Notes under the pieces: generated by a model
What the model was told of the DNA's origin: nothing
The model's database searches: none
What the model saw: the letters and a program-made list of their open reading frames with translations, nothing else
Shown: in pieces, positions 8,818 through 16,094 of the stretch
Layout: the number at the start of each line of letters is the position of its first letter
Position numbering within the stretch: the stretch's first letter is position 1
Program-made: the position numbers and the translations under genes
From: JANSYL01 sp965229695
GTDB taxonomy: Bacteria; Pseudomonadota; Alphaproteobacteria; Rhodobacterales; Rhodobacteraceae
Reading direction: 5' to 3'
Assembly: GCA_965229695.1 (NCBI GenBank)
Contig: OZ245921.1
Coordinates: 1,178,001 to 1,242,000, forward strand
DNA length: 64,000 nucleotides

Positions 8818-8863
8818 CTTGTGTCGGATGTCACAGAAATTTCTCTATTCTGTGGATGGAACG

Positions 8864-8889
8864 AAAAAGGGCGGCCCGCTGGGCCGCCC
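8864..8889 (-). terminator. Intrinsic terminator of the OmpA-lipoprotein pair
   Basis: A perfect 9-bp stem, GGGCGGCCC with GGGCCGCCC and a 3-nt loop (8869-8889), is followed on the minus strand by TTTTT (8864-8868). It lies just past the lipoprotein stop and before phoH. The plus-strand side has no T tract, so it works in one direction. Confidence 0.85.
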
Positions 8890-8907
8890 AATCGCAATTC
8901 AACTGGT

Positions 8908-9264
8908 TTATTGTCCGCGCGGTACGCGGTCGCGGATACCTGCCCCGCGCTGGATCTCACCCACGATCGAGTTGGGCGGCGCAATCTCGGTACAGACCGG
9001 TAGGCCCGAAATCGGATCGCGGCGGCGCGACCAATAGCCTTCAAGGCCATCGTCGATCATCCAGATATGGCACCCGTCGGGGTCAATATAGATCCCCGCT
9101 TCCAGCGCGGAAAGCGGGCCTGCGTCACGGCCCCGGTCTTCACCGATGGCCACAACCTCGTTTGGGCTGCCCGTCGAAGGGCGCACACCTTCCAGCGTTT
9201 CGACACAGCCAGACAGAAGGATGGCCCCTCCAAACAGCGCGGCGTATTTCACGATTCCCGTCAT
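8908..9264 (-). CDS. Outer-membrane lipoprotein with a DPDGC two-cysteine module
   Basis: The 118-residue protein starts MTGIVKYAALFGGAILLSGC, a signal peptide with lipobox LSGC, so Cys20 is the predicted lipidated residue. The start at 9264 is chosen because it puts the signal peptide directly at the N-terminus. Residues 57-91 contain DPDGC, a Trp, EGY and GLPVC, a pattern also present in the OmpA-domain protein encoded just upstream. The two cysteines (65 and 91) have the same 26-residue spacing in both. A disulfide in the periplasm is likely by inference. The gene is 14 bp downstream of the OmpA gene. Confidence 0.75.
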   Translation of the reverse strand: MTGIVKYAALFGGAILLSGCVETLEGVRPSTGSPNEVVAIGEDRGRDAGPLSALEAGIYIDPDGCHIWMIDDGLEGYWSRRRDPISGLPVCTEIAPPNSIVGEIQRGAGIRDRVPRGQ

Positions 9265-9278
9265 GTCTCTTCCCCCGC

Positions 9279-9854
9279 TTACCGGTAGCACACGATTTCA
9301 ACGCGGCGGTTCAGCTGCATATTCGCGGCGCTGTTATTCGGCGCCACGGGCCGACGTTCGCCATATCCAATCTCACGGGCCACGCGCGCGCCCACCGAAC
9401 GTGCCACCCCAGCGACCGAAGCTGCGCGGCGCTGGCTAAGCCGGATGTTGTATTCATCCGAAGCGCGGCTGTCGGTATGACCGTAAATGGCATAGGCAAA
9501 GGCCCCGGCCGAGCGGAAGAACTGTTCCAACTGGGCGCGGCCCGAATGGGTCAGCCTGGCGCTATCGGTGTGGAACAGTACGTCGTTATTGGCCACGGCA
9601 CAGGTGTTCACATCCAGACAGACCGGCAAGCCGTTCTGCGGGTTCACCCGACCTTCCATATAGCCTTCGATGCCGCCATCAGCGACCCAGTGCAGGCAGC
9701 CATCAGGGTCCACCCAAAGGCCCGGCGACACGCGCCCGGTAATGTTGACGGTATCTTGCGCCAGGGCAGCTGGCGCGCTGAGCACGGTTGCGCAAGCCAC
9801 CACAGCGGCCCCACCCATCGCGCGTGCGAAAATGCGTGACAAAGAGGTGATCAC
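9279..9854 (-). CDS. OmpA-family protein with an N-terminal DPDGC module
   Basis: The 191-residue protein starts at a GTG preceded by GGGGGA. It has a signal peptide (about residues 1-32, cleavage after ALA-Q), then the DPDGC module at residues 45-79 shared with the adjacent lipoprotein, then a C-terminal OmpA-like peptidoglycan-binding domain (about 88-190). In that domain GHTDSRASDEYNIRLSQRRA and the final NRRVEI carry the Asp and Arg that bind diaminopimelate. No beta-barrel is present. It probably tethers the outer membrane to peptidoglycan together with its neighbour. Confidence 0.85.
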   Translation of the reverse strand: MITSLSRIFARAMGGAAVVACATVLSAPAALAQDTVNITGRVSPGLWVDPDGCLHWVADGGIEGYMEGRVNPQNGLPVCLDVNTCAVANNDVLFHTDSARLTHSGRAQLEQFFRSAGAFAYAIYGHTDSRASDEYNIRLSQRRAASVAGVARSVGARVAREIGYGERRPVAPNNSAANMQLNRRVEIVCYR

Positions 9855-10065
9855 AGCAACATCCCCCGTTATTTTTTGGCACGTTTTCTGGCCTGGCAGG
9901 GCCGATTTCGAAAACGCCTTTGATTACCGCACGATAGCAGTTTGCCCTCGCAAGGAAAGCAGAATCTTAACTTTAAAGTTGCCAATAGGGAAACAACGCC
10001 AGCGTGAAACGTTTACTTTGTACGGAGAGACAAAGATCGGCCGCGACCAATCCGCTCAGGAGGTG

Positions 10066-11406
10066 TTAGGCCGCCGCTCCGACACTCAAAAGTCGGCCCG
10101 CGAGCGAGTTCGGGCCGCTTTCAACAATCTTCACTGGCGCGATTTCACCGATCATGCTTGTCGGGCCTTCGACATGGACGGCATGCAGATATTCGGATTT
10201 GCCAACAATCTGTCCCTCCATCCGTCCGGCCTTTTCAAACAGCACCTGAACCTCGCGCCCCACCATGCTGGCCTGGGTCTCAAGCTGCTGTTCGGTCAAA
10301 AGCGCCTGCAGCCGCTGGAGCCTGTCATCCGCCTCGGCCGGGTCAACCGTTGCGCGTTCAGCTGCGGGCGTGCCGGGGCGGGCAGAATACTTGAAAGAAT
10401 AGGCCGTGCCGTATCCCACCTGCCGCACCAGATCGAGCGTGGCTTGGAAATCAGCTTCGGTTTCACCGGGGAAGCCGACGATGAAATCACCCGACAGCAC
10501 CAGATCAGGGCGCGCCGCGCGGATGCGTTCGATCAGGCGGATGTAGCTTTCGGCGGTGTGCTTGCGGTTCATCGCCTTCAAAATACGGTCGCTGCCGGCC
10601 TGCACCGGCAAATGCAGATAGGGCATCAGCTTTTCACATTGCCCATGCGCCTCGATCAGCGCGTCATCCATGTCATTGGGGTGCGAGGTGGTGAACCGGA
10701 TCCGGTCGAGCCCGTCCATCTCGGCCAATTCCCATATCAGCCTGGCTAGGCCCCATTCGCCCCCATCGGGGCCAGCGCCGTGATAGGCGTTCACATTCTG
10801 CCCCAGCAGGGTGATCTCCCGCACGCCACGGTCCACCAAATCCTGCGCTTCGCGCAGCAGGCGTTCAACCGGGCGCGAAACCTCGGCACCGCGTGTGTAG
10901 GGCACCACACAGAAGGAACAGAACTTGTCGCAGCCTTCCTGCACCGTCAAAAACGCGGTCGGGCCGCGCTTGGCTTTGCGCGATTTCGGAAGATGGGCAA
11001 ACTTATCTTCTTCTGGAAAATCGGTATCGAGCGCTTTTTCGCCTCGATCCAACGCCTCCATCATTTTCGGCAGCCGGTGATAGGTTTGCGGCCCAACCAC
11101 CAGATCGACCATGGGCTGACGGCGCATGATCTCTTCACCTTCGGCCTGGGCGACACAGCCCGCCACGCCGATCTTCAGATCGGGATTGGCATCGCGCAGG
11201 GGTTTGAACCGACCCAGTTCTGAGTAAACCTTTTCCGCCGCCTTTTCGCGAATGTGGCAGGTGTTCAATAGGATCATATCGGCAGCATCGGGGGTATCGA
11301 CCTGCTCATACCCATCCGCGCCCAAAGCCTCGGCCATGCGCTCGCTGTCATAGACATTCATCTGACAGCCGTAAGTTTTGACAAAAAGCTTTTTGGGCTT
11401 TGACAT
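10066..11406 (-). CDS. miaB: tRNA-2-methylthio-N6-isopentenyladenosine synthase (methylthiotransferase)
   Basis: MiaB adds a methylthio group to i6A37 of tRNA using two [4Fe-4S] clusters. The 446-residue protein begins MSKPKKLFVKTYGCQMNVYDSERMAEALG, with the N-terminal cluster cysteines in TYGCQMN, LLNTCHIREKA and GVAGCVAQ. The radical-SAM CxxxCxxC motif is seen in GCDKFCSFCVVPYTRG, and a TRAM domain ends the protein. The open frame continues upstream to 12138, but that part is antisense to another gene, so the start at 11406 is used. miaB heads the phoH-ybeY-corC-lnt series. Confidence 0.95.
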   Translation of the reverse strand: MSKPKKLFVKTYGCQMNVYDSERMAEALGADGYEQVDTPDAADMILLNTCHIREKAAEKVYSELGRFKPLRDANPDLKIGVAGCVAQAEGEEIMRRQPMVDLVVGPQTYHRLPKMMEALDRGEKALDTDFPEEDKFAHLPKSRKAKRGPTAFLTVQEGCDKFCSFCVVPYTRGAEVSRPVERLLREAQDLVDRGVREITLLGQNVNAYHGAGPDGGEWGLARLIWELAEMDGLDRIRFTTSHPNDMDDALIEAHGQCEKLMPYLHLPVQAGSDRILKAMNRKHTAESYIRLIERIRAARPDLVLSGDFIVGFPGETEADFQATLDLVRQVGYGTAYSFKYSARPGTPAAERATVDPAEADDRLQRLQALLTEQQLETQASMVGREVQVLFEKAGRMEGQIVGKSEYLHAVHVEGPTSMIGEIAPVKIVESGPNSLAGRLLSVGAAA

Positions 11407-11559
11407 TGCTCTGCCTTTGGGACCGTTCCGTGACCGCCCGCATGTAACCCAAGGGGGCATCTGCTTCAACCACGGCCCCTGCAACCGGCGGCAATTGCAA
11501 TCGCATCGCGGGACCGGCACACTGGCGCTCAAAACAAGGCCCTGAGCAGAGGCATCCTG

Positions 11560-12432
11560 GTGAAATTCGAAAACCTGTCTCAGTTTCAAGCGACCAGCCC
11601 GGCCGAGTTTGGCCCGGGGCCTGCCGCCATGGTCATTTTGGAAGATCGGGTCGAGGTCGCATCGACCCTTGATCATGTGCACAAGCTTGGCTTCCGCGAG
11701 ATCTTTGTCTTCGCGCCGCCAGATCTTGAGGTGCCGCCCCTGCCCGAGGGGACAAAATCGCGCCAGCACATCATCCGGGGCCGGTCGCGCGCGCCGGGCG
11801 CAGCCCATGCGGCGGTCAATGCGCTGATCGGCAAAATGCCCGGACAATGGCTGCATTACTGTTTTAATGGCGAATATCTGTTTTTCCCCTTTTGCGAAGA
11901 TCGCAGCGTGGGGGAATTGACGACCTGGGTGATGGAGGAACGCCGCGCCTCGGTCCTGACCTATGTGGTCGATCTTTACGCTCCCGATCTCGACGCGCAT
12001 CCCAACGCCGTGTCCTTGTCCGACGCGATGTTGGACAGTTCTGGCTATTACGCCGAAAGCCGGTTGGACGAAAACAACCACCCGCGCGAACGGCAGCTGA
12101 ACTTCTATGGCGGGCTTAGGTGGCGGTTCGAGGAACATGTTTCCAAACCAAAGCGCAAAATCGACCGCGTGGGGCTATTTCAGGCCCTGCCCGATCTGCG
12201 CTTGCGCGAGGATCATACGCTCAGCGATGAAGAGCTGAACACCTATGCCTGCCCGTGGCACCATTCGCTATCGGGTGCGATCTGTTCGTTCCGTGTGGCC
12301 AAGGCATTGCGCACCAACCCTGGGTCGCGCCATGACATCCCGGATTTTCGCTGGCACAAATCCACCCAGTTTCATTGGTCATCTTTGCAGTTAATGGAAT
12401 TGGGTCTGATGGAACCGGGGCAGTGGTTCTGA
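11560..12432 (+). CDS. Conserved protein with a degenerate glycosyltransferase-2-like layout
   Basis: The 290-residue protein starts at a GTG with AGAGG 7 nt upstream. I do not recognise a firm family. The layout (a segment like DHVHKLGFREIFVFA, then WLHYCFNGEYLFFPF, then histidine- and tryptophan-rich C-terminal blocks such as CPWHHS and FRWHKSTQFHW) recalls family-2-like glycosyltransferases. However, the usual DxDE metal site is replaced by FNGEYL, so activity is doubtful. No signal peptide or membrane segment is seen. Its end overlaps the start of the MFS gene. The assignment is an inference from layout only. Confidence 0.5.
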   Translation: MKFENLSQFQATSPAEFGPGPAAMVILEDRVEVASTLDHVHKLGFREIFVFAPPDLEVPPLPEGTKSRQHIIRGRSRAPGAAHAAVNALIGKMPGQWLHYCFNGEYLFFPFCEDRSVGELTTWVMEERRASVLTYVVDLYAPDLDAHPNAVSLSDAMLDSSGYYAESRLDENNHPRERQLNFYGGLRWRFEEHVSKPKRKIDRVGLFQALPDLRLREDHTLSDEELNTYACPWHHSLSGAICSFRVAKALRTNPGSRHDIPDFRWHKSTQFHWSSLQLMELGLMEPGQWF

Positions 12433-13631
12433 CAGCCCATCAAGGGCCAGTTTGGCGCGATCCAGCGATCCTTGCGCTGATGCTGGCCGAATTGCTGGTC
12501 TGGTCAGGCTTCTTCTACGCGTTCCTAGCACTGCCCCTGCAAATCTCGGCCAGCACCGGGTGGAGCCTGTCGCATATTATGGGTGCCTATAGCACAGCGT
12601 TGGTCGCTTTGGCGGTTGTGACACCCCTGGCGGGGCGTCTGGTCGATGCCGGTTGGGCGCCCATCGCGCTGCCCGTCGCGGCAGCGGTGGGCGCGATTGC
12701 CTTGGGCGTTGTCGCAACCATGCCCTCGCTGCCGGTCTTCTATTTGCTTTGGGCGTTTGTTGGGCTGGCCATGGGGCTCACGCTGTACGAACCGGTCTTT
12801 GCCATGCTGACACGCGCCTGGGGGGATCGTGCGCGGGGTGGGATCACCGCCATCGCCATCGCTGCGGGCGCGGCCAGCCTGGTCACATTTCCAACAGCCC
12901 ATTGGCTTAGCCAAAGCTTTGGCTGGCCCTGGGCCTTGTGGATCTTTGCCGGGATGATCCTGTGCCTTGCTGCCCCGCTGCTGCGATTTGCAGCCGGGCG
13001 ACTAGAGCGCGAAGCGATGGCGCAAGAAAAACCCGCCCAGCGGGGCGGACCATCTTTTCAAACCTTGTTCCAAGACCGCCGATTTCGCGCTTTGATGCTG
13101 ATCTTTCTGCTGCCCGCGCTGGCGTCGGGTCTGATCCTTAGTCAAATTCTGCCGGTCTTTGACCGCTTGGGTGTCACAAGCGGCCTGGCCATCGCGGCAG
13201 CAGCCCTGATCGGGCCCATGCAAATCGCTGCGCGCCTAATGACCCAGGCGATTGCACGCTCAGCCCCTGCGCGTCGGGTCGTTGTCTTTGCCTGTCTGTG
13301 CCTTTCGGTCAGCGCCGTTGCGCTGGCGCTGGCAGGTCATCTTTTGCTTGCGCTGTTTCTGTTCGTCATCGCGTTTGGCGCGGGCAATGGGTTGGTTGGC
13401 ATCTTCCGCCCCCTGGTCATCCGCGAGGTTTTGGGCGGCGACAGCATTGGGGCCAAAACGGGTGCGATTGCGATGCCCGCACTTTTGGCCGTGGCAGCCG
13501 CCCCGATCCTAGGTGCGCGCATTTTGGAAACCGCAGATGTCACCACGTTTTTGGTGATAGCGGGCGCGGTACCGCTTTTGGCAGCGATCAGCTTGGCCAA
13601 TCTTCCGGGCAAAGGCGACCCGAAAGTTTAG
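12423..13631 (+). CDS. MFS transporter
   Basis: The protein (about 402 residues) has roughly twelve hydrophobic segments in two halves with a basic cytosolic loop near the middle (REAMAQEKPAQRGG). This is the major facilitator layout. The frame stays open back to 12375; the GTG at 12423 is preferred because it removes a soluble extension that overlaps the upstream gene, but this start is uncertain. The substrate cannot be read from the sequence. It overlaps the upstream glycosyltransferase-like gene by about 10 bp, so the two are likely co-transcribed. Confidence 0.82.
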   Translation: MVLTAHQGPVWRDPAILALMLAELLVWSGFFYAFLALPLQISASTGWSLSHIMGAYSTALVALAVVTPLAGRLVDAGWAPIALPVAAAVGAIALGVVATMPSLPVFYLLWAFVGLAMGLTLYEPVFAMLTRAWGDRARGGITAIAIAAGAASLVTFPTAHWLSQSFGWPWALWIFAGMILCLAAPLLRFAAGRLEREAMAQEKPAQRGGPSFQTLFQDRRFRALMLIFLLPALASGLILSQILPVFDRLGVTSGLAIAAAALIGPMQIAARLMTQAIARSAPARRVVVFACLCLSVSAVALALAGHLLLALFLFVIAFGAGNGLVGIFRPLVIREVLGGDSIGAKTGAIAMPALLAVAAAPILGARILETADVTTFLVIAGAVPLLAAISLANLPGKGDPKV

Positions 13632-13633
13632 GC

Positions 13634-13666
13634 AAAAAAAGGGCGGTCCGCTTGGAACCGCCCTTT
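13634..13666 (-). terminator. Intrinsic terminator, hsp20 side (possibly bidirectional)
   Basis: A stem of about 10 bp (AAAGGGCGGT paired with ACCGCCCTTT) lies between the convergent MFS and hsp20 genes. On the minus strand it is followed by seven T (complement of 13634-13640). On the plus strand the T tract is only three long. Confidence 0.8.
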
Positions 13667-13684
13667 GCACACTGGTTACCGAAT

Positions 13685-14140
13685 TTAAGCTGTCTCGGCC
13701 TCAATCATCTGGGCACCCGAGGTGTTGATTTCAATGCGCCGCGGCTTCAGCGCTTCGGGCACTTCGCGGACCAAATCGATGTGCAACATGCCATGTTCAT
13801 GGGCCGCGCCCGAGACACGCACGTGATCAGCCAGTTGGAAGCGTTTTTCGAAAGCACGCGTCGCGATGCCACGATGCAGATAGGTGCGCGGGGTTTCGTC
13901 TTTGGCCTTACGGGCCGACACGACCAATTCCTGCTCGCGCTGTTCCACGGTCAGCTCAGCGTCGGTGAAGCCAGCAACCGCGACCGAGATGCGATAGGCA
14001 TCATCAGCGGTTTTTTCGATATTGTAGGGCGGGTAGGTGCTGCTGCCGGTGTCTTGGGTCAGAACCCGGTCAAACAGATCGGCCACGCGGTCAAAACCAA
14101 CGGTGGCACGGTAAAGCGGTGCAAGATCATAAGCTCGCAT
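13685..14140 (-). CDS. Small heat-shock protein, Hsp20 / IbpA family
   Basis: This is an ATP-independent holdase chaperone of about 151 residues. The alpha-crystallin domain spans about residues 35-135 (YPPYNIEKTADDAYRISVAV, FEKRFQLADHV, GMLHIDLVREVPEALKPRRI). Two start codons lie 6 bp apart; the downstream one at 14140 is chosen because AAAGGAGG ends 6 nt ahead of it, whereas the first ATG touches the Shine-Dalgarno sequence. A heat-shock-type promoter is visible at 14245-14274. Confidence 0.92.
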   Translation of the reverse strand: MRAYDLAPLYRATVGFDRVADLFDRVLTQDTGSSTYPPYNIEKTADDAYRISVAVAGFTDAELTVEQREQELVVSARKAKDETPRTYLHRGIATRAFEKRFQLADHVRVSGAAHEHGMLHIDLVREVPEALKPRRIEINTSGAQMIEAETA

Positions 14141-14244
14141 TGTCATCCTCCTTTGAGCGACAACTTGGGTTGGCGGCCACCCTGATCGTCAGGCGCAGCC
14201 TATTTCAAATCGCGTCGACCCAGATCAGGCGCCGACACAATTGG

Positions 14245-14274
14245 TATGTGGGAATGCAGATTTTTGGGTTCAAG
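14245..14274 (-). promoter_or_regulatory. Heat-shock (RpoH, sigma-32) type promoter of hsp20
   Basis: Read on the minus strand, CTTGAA is followed after 16 nt by CCCACATA. This resembles the sigma-32 pattern CTTGAA-N16-18-CCCCAT known from alphaproteobacteria. The predicted leader to the hsp20 start is about 100 nt. Confidence 0.6.
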
Positions 14275-14289
14275 ACCCAGCGCGCGGGC

Positions 14290-15120
14290 TTAGGGGCGGA
14301 TAAAGCGCGCGCCGATGTTTGACCGATCATCGCTGCCCGATGACAGACGCCGGACCCCTTCGGGCATGCGGCTCACCAAAGGCGCGACCGCTGCGGTTTG
14401 GGCCAAAAGCTCTGGCACCAAATCTTGGGCGGCCACGGCCACCGAAACCGGATCGCCATTCCATTCGGCGCGGGCTGAGACCACGGCGATCACCTCGACC
14501 CGGTCGCCTTCGACACGCAAAATGGGCGCGCCGGAACTGCCCGACACAACATGGCAGGACAGCACATTGATGCGTCCGTCATCGGCCAAGATGGTGCAGT
14601 CTTCTTCGATCGAGGCCACAGCCTCGCGATCCTCACCATAGGACACCACCGTCACGGCATCGCGCACGCCGCCCTGACGGCCCAGGCTGATCGGTGTGAC
14701 GGTTTGGGTCGGGATCGGGCGATCCAAATAAAGAACCGCAATATCATAACCGATGGTTTCGGAGCCGGTGCCGCTTTGCGGGCCGGGGTATTCCTCGGGC
14801 AAACGGCTGGCACGGACACCGCGATAGGCTTCGGCACGGCCGTTACGCAGGCTGGCCGAGAAGGTCAGGTCGGAATCGGCCAAACGCTCGCCTTCGCGGC
14901 CGTAAAGACAATGGGCGGCGGTCAGCACGATGTCGGGGGCAATCAGGGTCGCGCTGCAAAAGGAAACGCTGGTATCCAGGCGCCCAATCGCCTCCCACCC
15001 ACGGACGGCATCTGCGGTGTCCAAAGCACGCAACCCCTGTGCTTGGGCCGGAAGCATTGCCAGCGTCGACATCGAAAGCGCCAAACCAATGGTGGCGGCA
15101 AAAGGGGCAGACAAACGCAT
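14290..15120 (-). CDS. Secreted trypsin-like serine protease
   Basis: The 276-residue protein has a signal peptide (about residues 1-27, ending PAQAQ) and an S1-type peptidase domain. The catalytic triad is visible as His in VLTAAHCLYG, Asp in IGYDIAVLYLD and Ser in VVSGSSGAPIL. Cysteines at CSATLIAPDIVLTAAHC can form the usual disulfide next to the catalytic His. No PDZ domain is present, so it is not DegP. The predicted location is periplasmic or extracellular. It is divergent from the HemJ-like gene. Confidence 0.88.
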   Translation of the reverse strand: MRLSAPFAATIGLALSMSTLAMLPAQAQGLRALDTADAVRGWEAIGRLDTSVSFCSATLIAPDIVLTAAHCLYGREGERLADSDLTFSASLRNGRAEAYRGVRASRLPEEYPGPQSGTGSETIGYDIAVLYLDRPIPTQTVTPISLGRQGGVRDAVTVVSYGEDREAVASIEEDCTILADDGRINVLSCHVVSGSSGAPILRVEGDRVEVIAVVSARAEWNGDPVSVAVAAQDLVPELLAQTAAVAPLVSRMPEGVRRLSSGSDDRSNIGARFIRP

Positions 15121-15253
15121 TTTTTACCCTTCAATATGCGTGCCCCCAGGGACACGGATATTGGCGCGGTGCGGCAAAATTTTGACCGGCCAAAGAAATA
15201 TCGCGACCTCATCGGCCCTTGCGCTGGCCCTGCAAGCCGGGGCAGAGGAGGGC

Positions 15254-15664
15254 ATGGAATGGGTCAAAGTTCTGCATTTACTGTGCGTTTTGGGCTGGAT
15301 GACCGGCATTTTCGCAGTGCCGCGCGCCCTGATTTACTGGAAACGTGAATGGGAAAAATCGGGTGAGTTTGGGCCGACGGGCGATCTGACCATCCGAATT
15401 TACCGGTTTTCGCTGGGCTTGGGCGTGATCGCGATTCTGTCGGGCCTGTATCTGGCCCATCTTTGGGGCTTTCCGGCCTGGGTCTGGGCCAAGCTTGGGT
15501 TGGTCGTAATCCTGGCGGCCCATTACGGTTGGACCGGACAGCTGGTGCTGCGCGCGCGGCGGGGCGTGTTCCGCGAAAGCGATCTTTGGCTACGGGTATT
15601 CAATGAGCTTAGCGTTTTGGGCGCGATCGGCGTGCTGATCCTCGTGGTCTATAAGCCCTGGTGA
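15254..15664 (+). CDS. HemJ / CopD-like four-helix membrane protein
   Basis: The 136-residue protein starts MEWVKVLHLLCVLGWMTGIFAVPRALIY and has four hydrophobic segments. The early H-x6-W pattern (VLHLLCVLGWM) and the later AKLGLVVILAAHYGW segment resemble HemJ (oxygen-independent protoporphyrinogen oxidase) and CopD-like proteins, which bind haem through conserved histidines. The protein is short and lacks some HemJ features, so I leave the function open. The start at 15254 is chosen because the upstream open frame overlaps the divergent protease gene; GAGGAGGG lies just ahead. Confidence 0.75.
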   Translation: MEWVKVLHLLCVLGWMTGIFAVPRALIYWKREWEKSGEFGPTGDLTIRIYRFSLGLGVIAILSGLYLAHLWGFPAWVWAKLGLVVILAAHYGWTGQLVLRARRGVFRESDLWLRVFNELSVLGAIGVLILVVYKPW

Positions 15665-15714
15665 TCGCGCGGTCGTGACTGCGGCTTTGGCAGAATCGGC
15701 CTAAACCATGGGGC

Positions 15715-16074
15715 ATGGACCTCAAACCCTTCCTCCTTTGCCTCGCGCCCCTGCCCGCGTTTGCCGATCCGGCCGAAATCGTTGATGTCGCCGCGCGCGA
15801 CACTGGCAGCGGGTGGAGCTTTTCGGTCACGATTGCCCACGGCGATACAGGTTGGGATGATTATGCCGATGGCTGGCGGGTCGAGCTTGTGGATGGCACG
15901 GTTTTGGGCACGCGCGTGCTGCACCACCCGCATGTGGACGAGCAGCCCTTTACCCGATCCTTGGGCGGTGTCGGCATCCCAGAAGGCGTTGACCAAGTGG
16001 CCATCCGCGCCCGCACCAATACCGATGGATGGGCTGAAACCACCACCGTCATCTCACTGGAAGCCGACGGATAA
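15715..16074 (+). CDS. Secreted protein of unknown function
   Basis: The 119-residue protein has a short signal peptide (MDLKPFLLCLAPLPAFA) and a compact domain rich in beta-prone residues with GWDDYADGWRVE and VLGTRVLHHPHVDEQPFTRS. I do not know the family name. The predicted place is the periplasm. It ends 20 bp from the convergent large membrane-protein gene and follows the HemJ-like gene by 50 bp on the same strand. Confidence 0.7.
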   Translation: MDLKPFLLCLAPLPAFADPAEIVDVAARDTGSGWSFSVTIAHGDTGWDDYADGWRVELVDGTVLGTRVLHHPHVDEQPFTRSLGGVGIPEGVDQVAIRARTNTDGWAETTTVISLEADG

Positions 16075-16094
16075 CTTGACTGCGCTGCCGGGCC

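Noticed and set aside
11407..12138. Possible N-terminal extension of miaB
   Set aside because: The extension is antisense to the gene at 11560-12432, while MSKPKKLFVKTYGCQMN at 11406 is the normal MiaB start.
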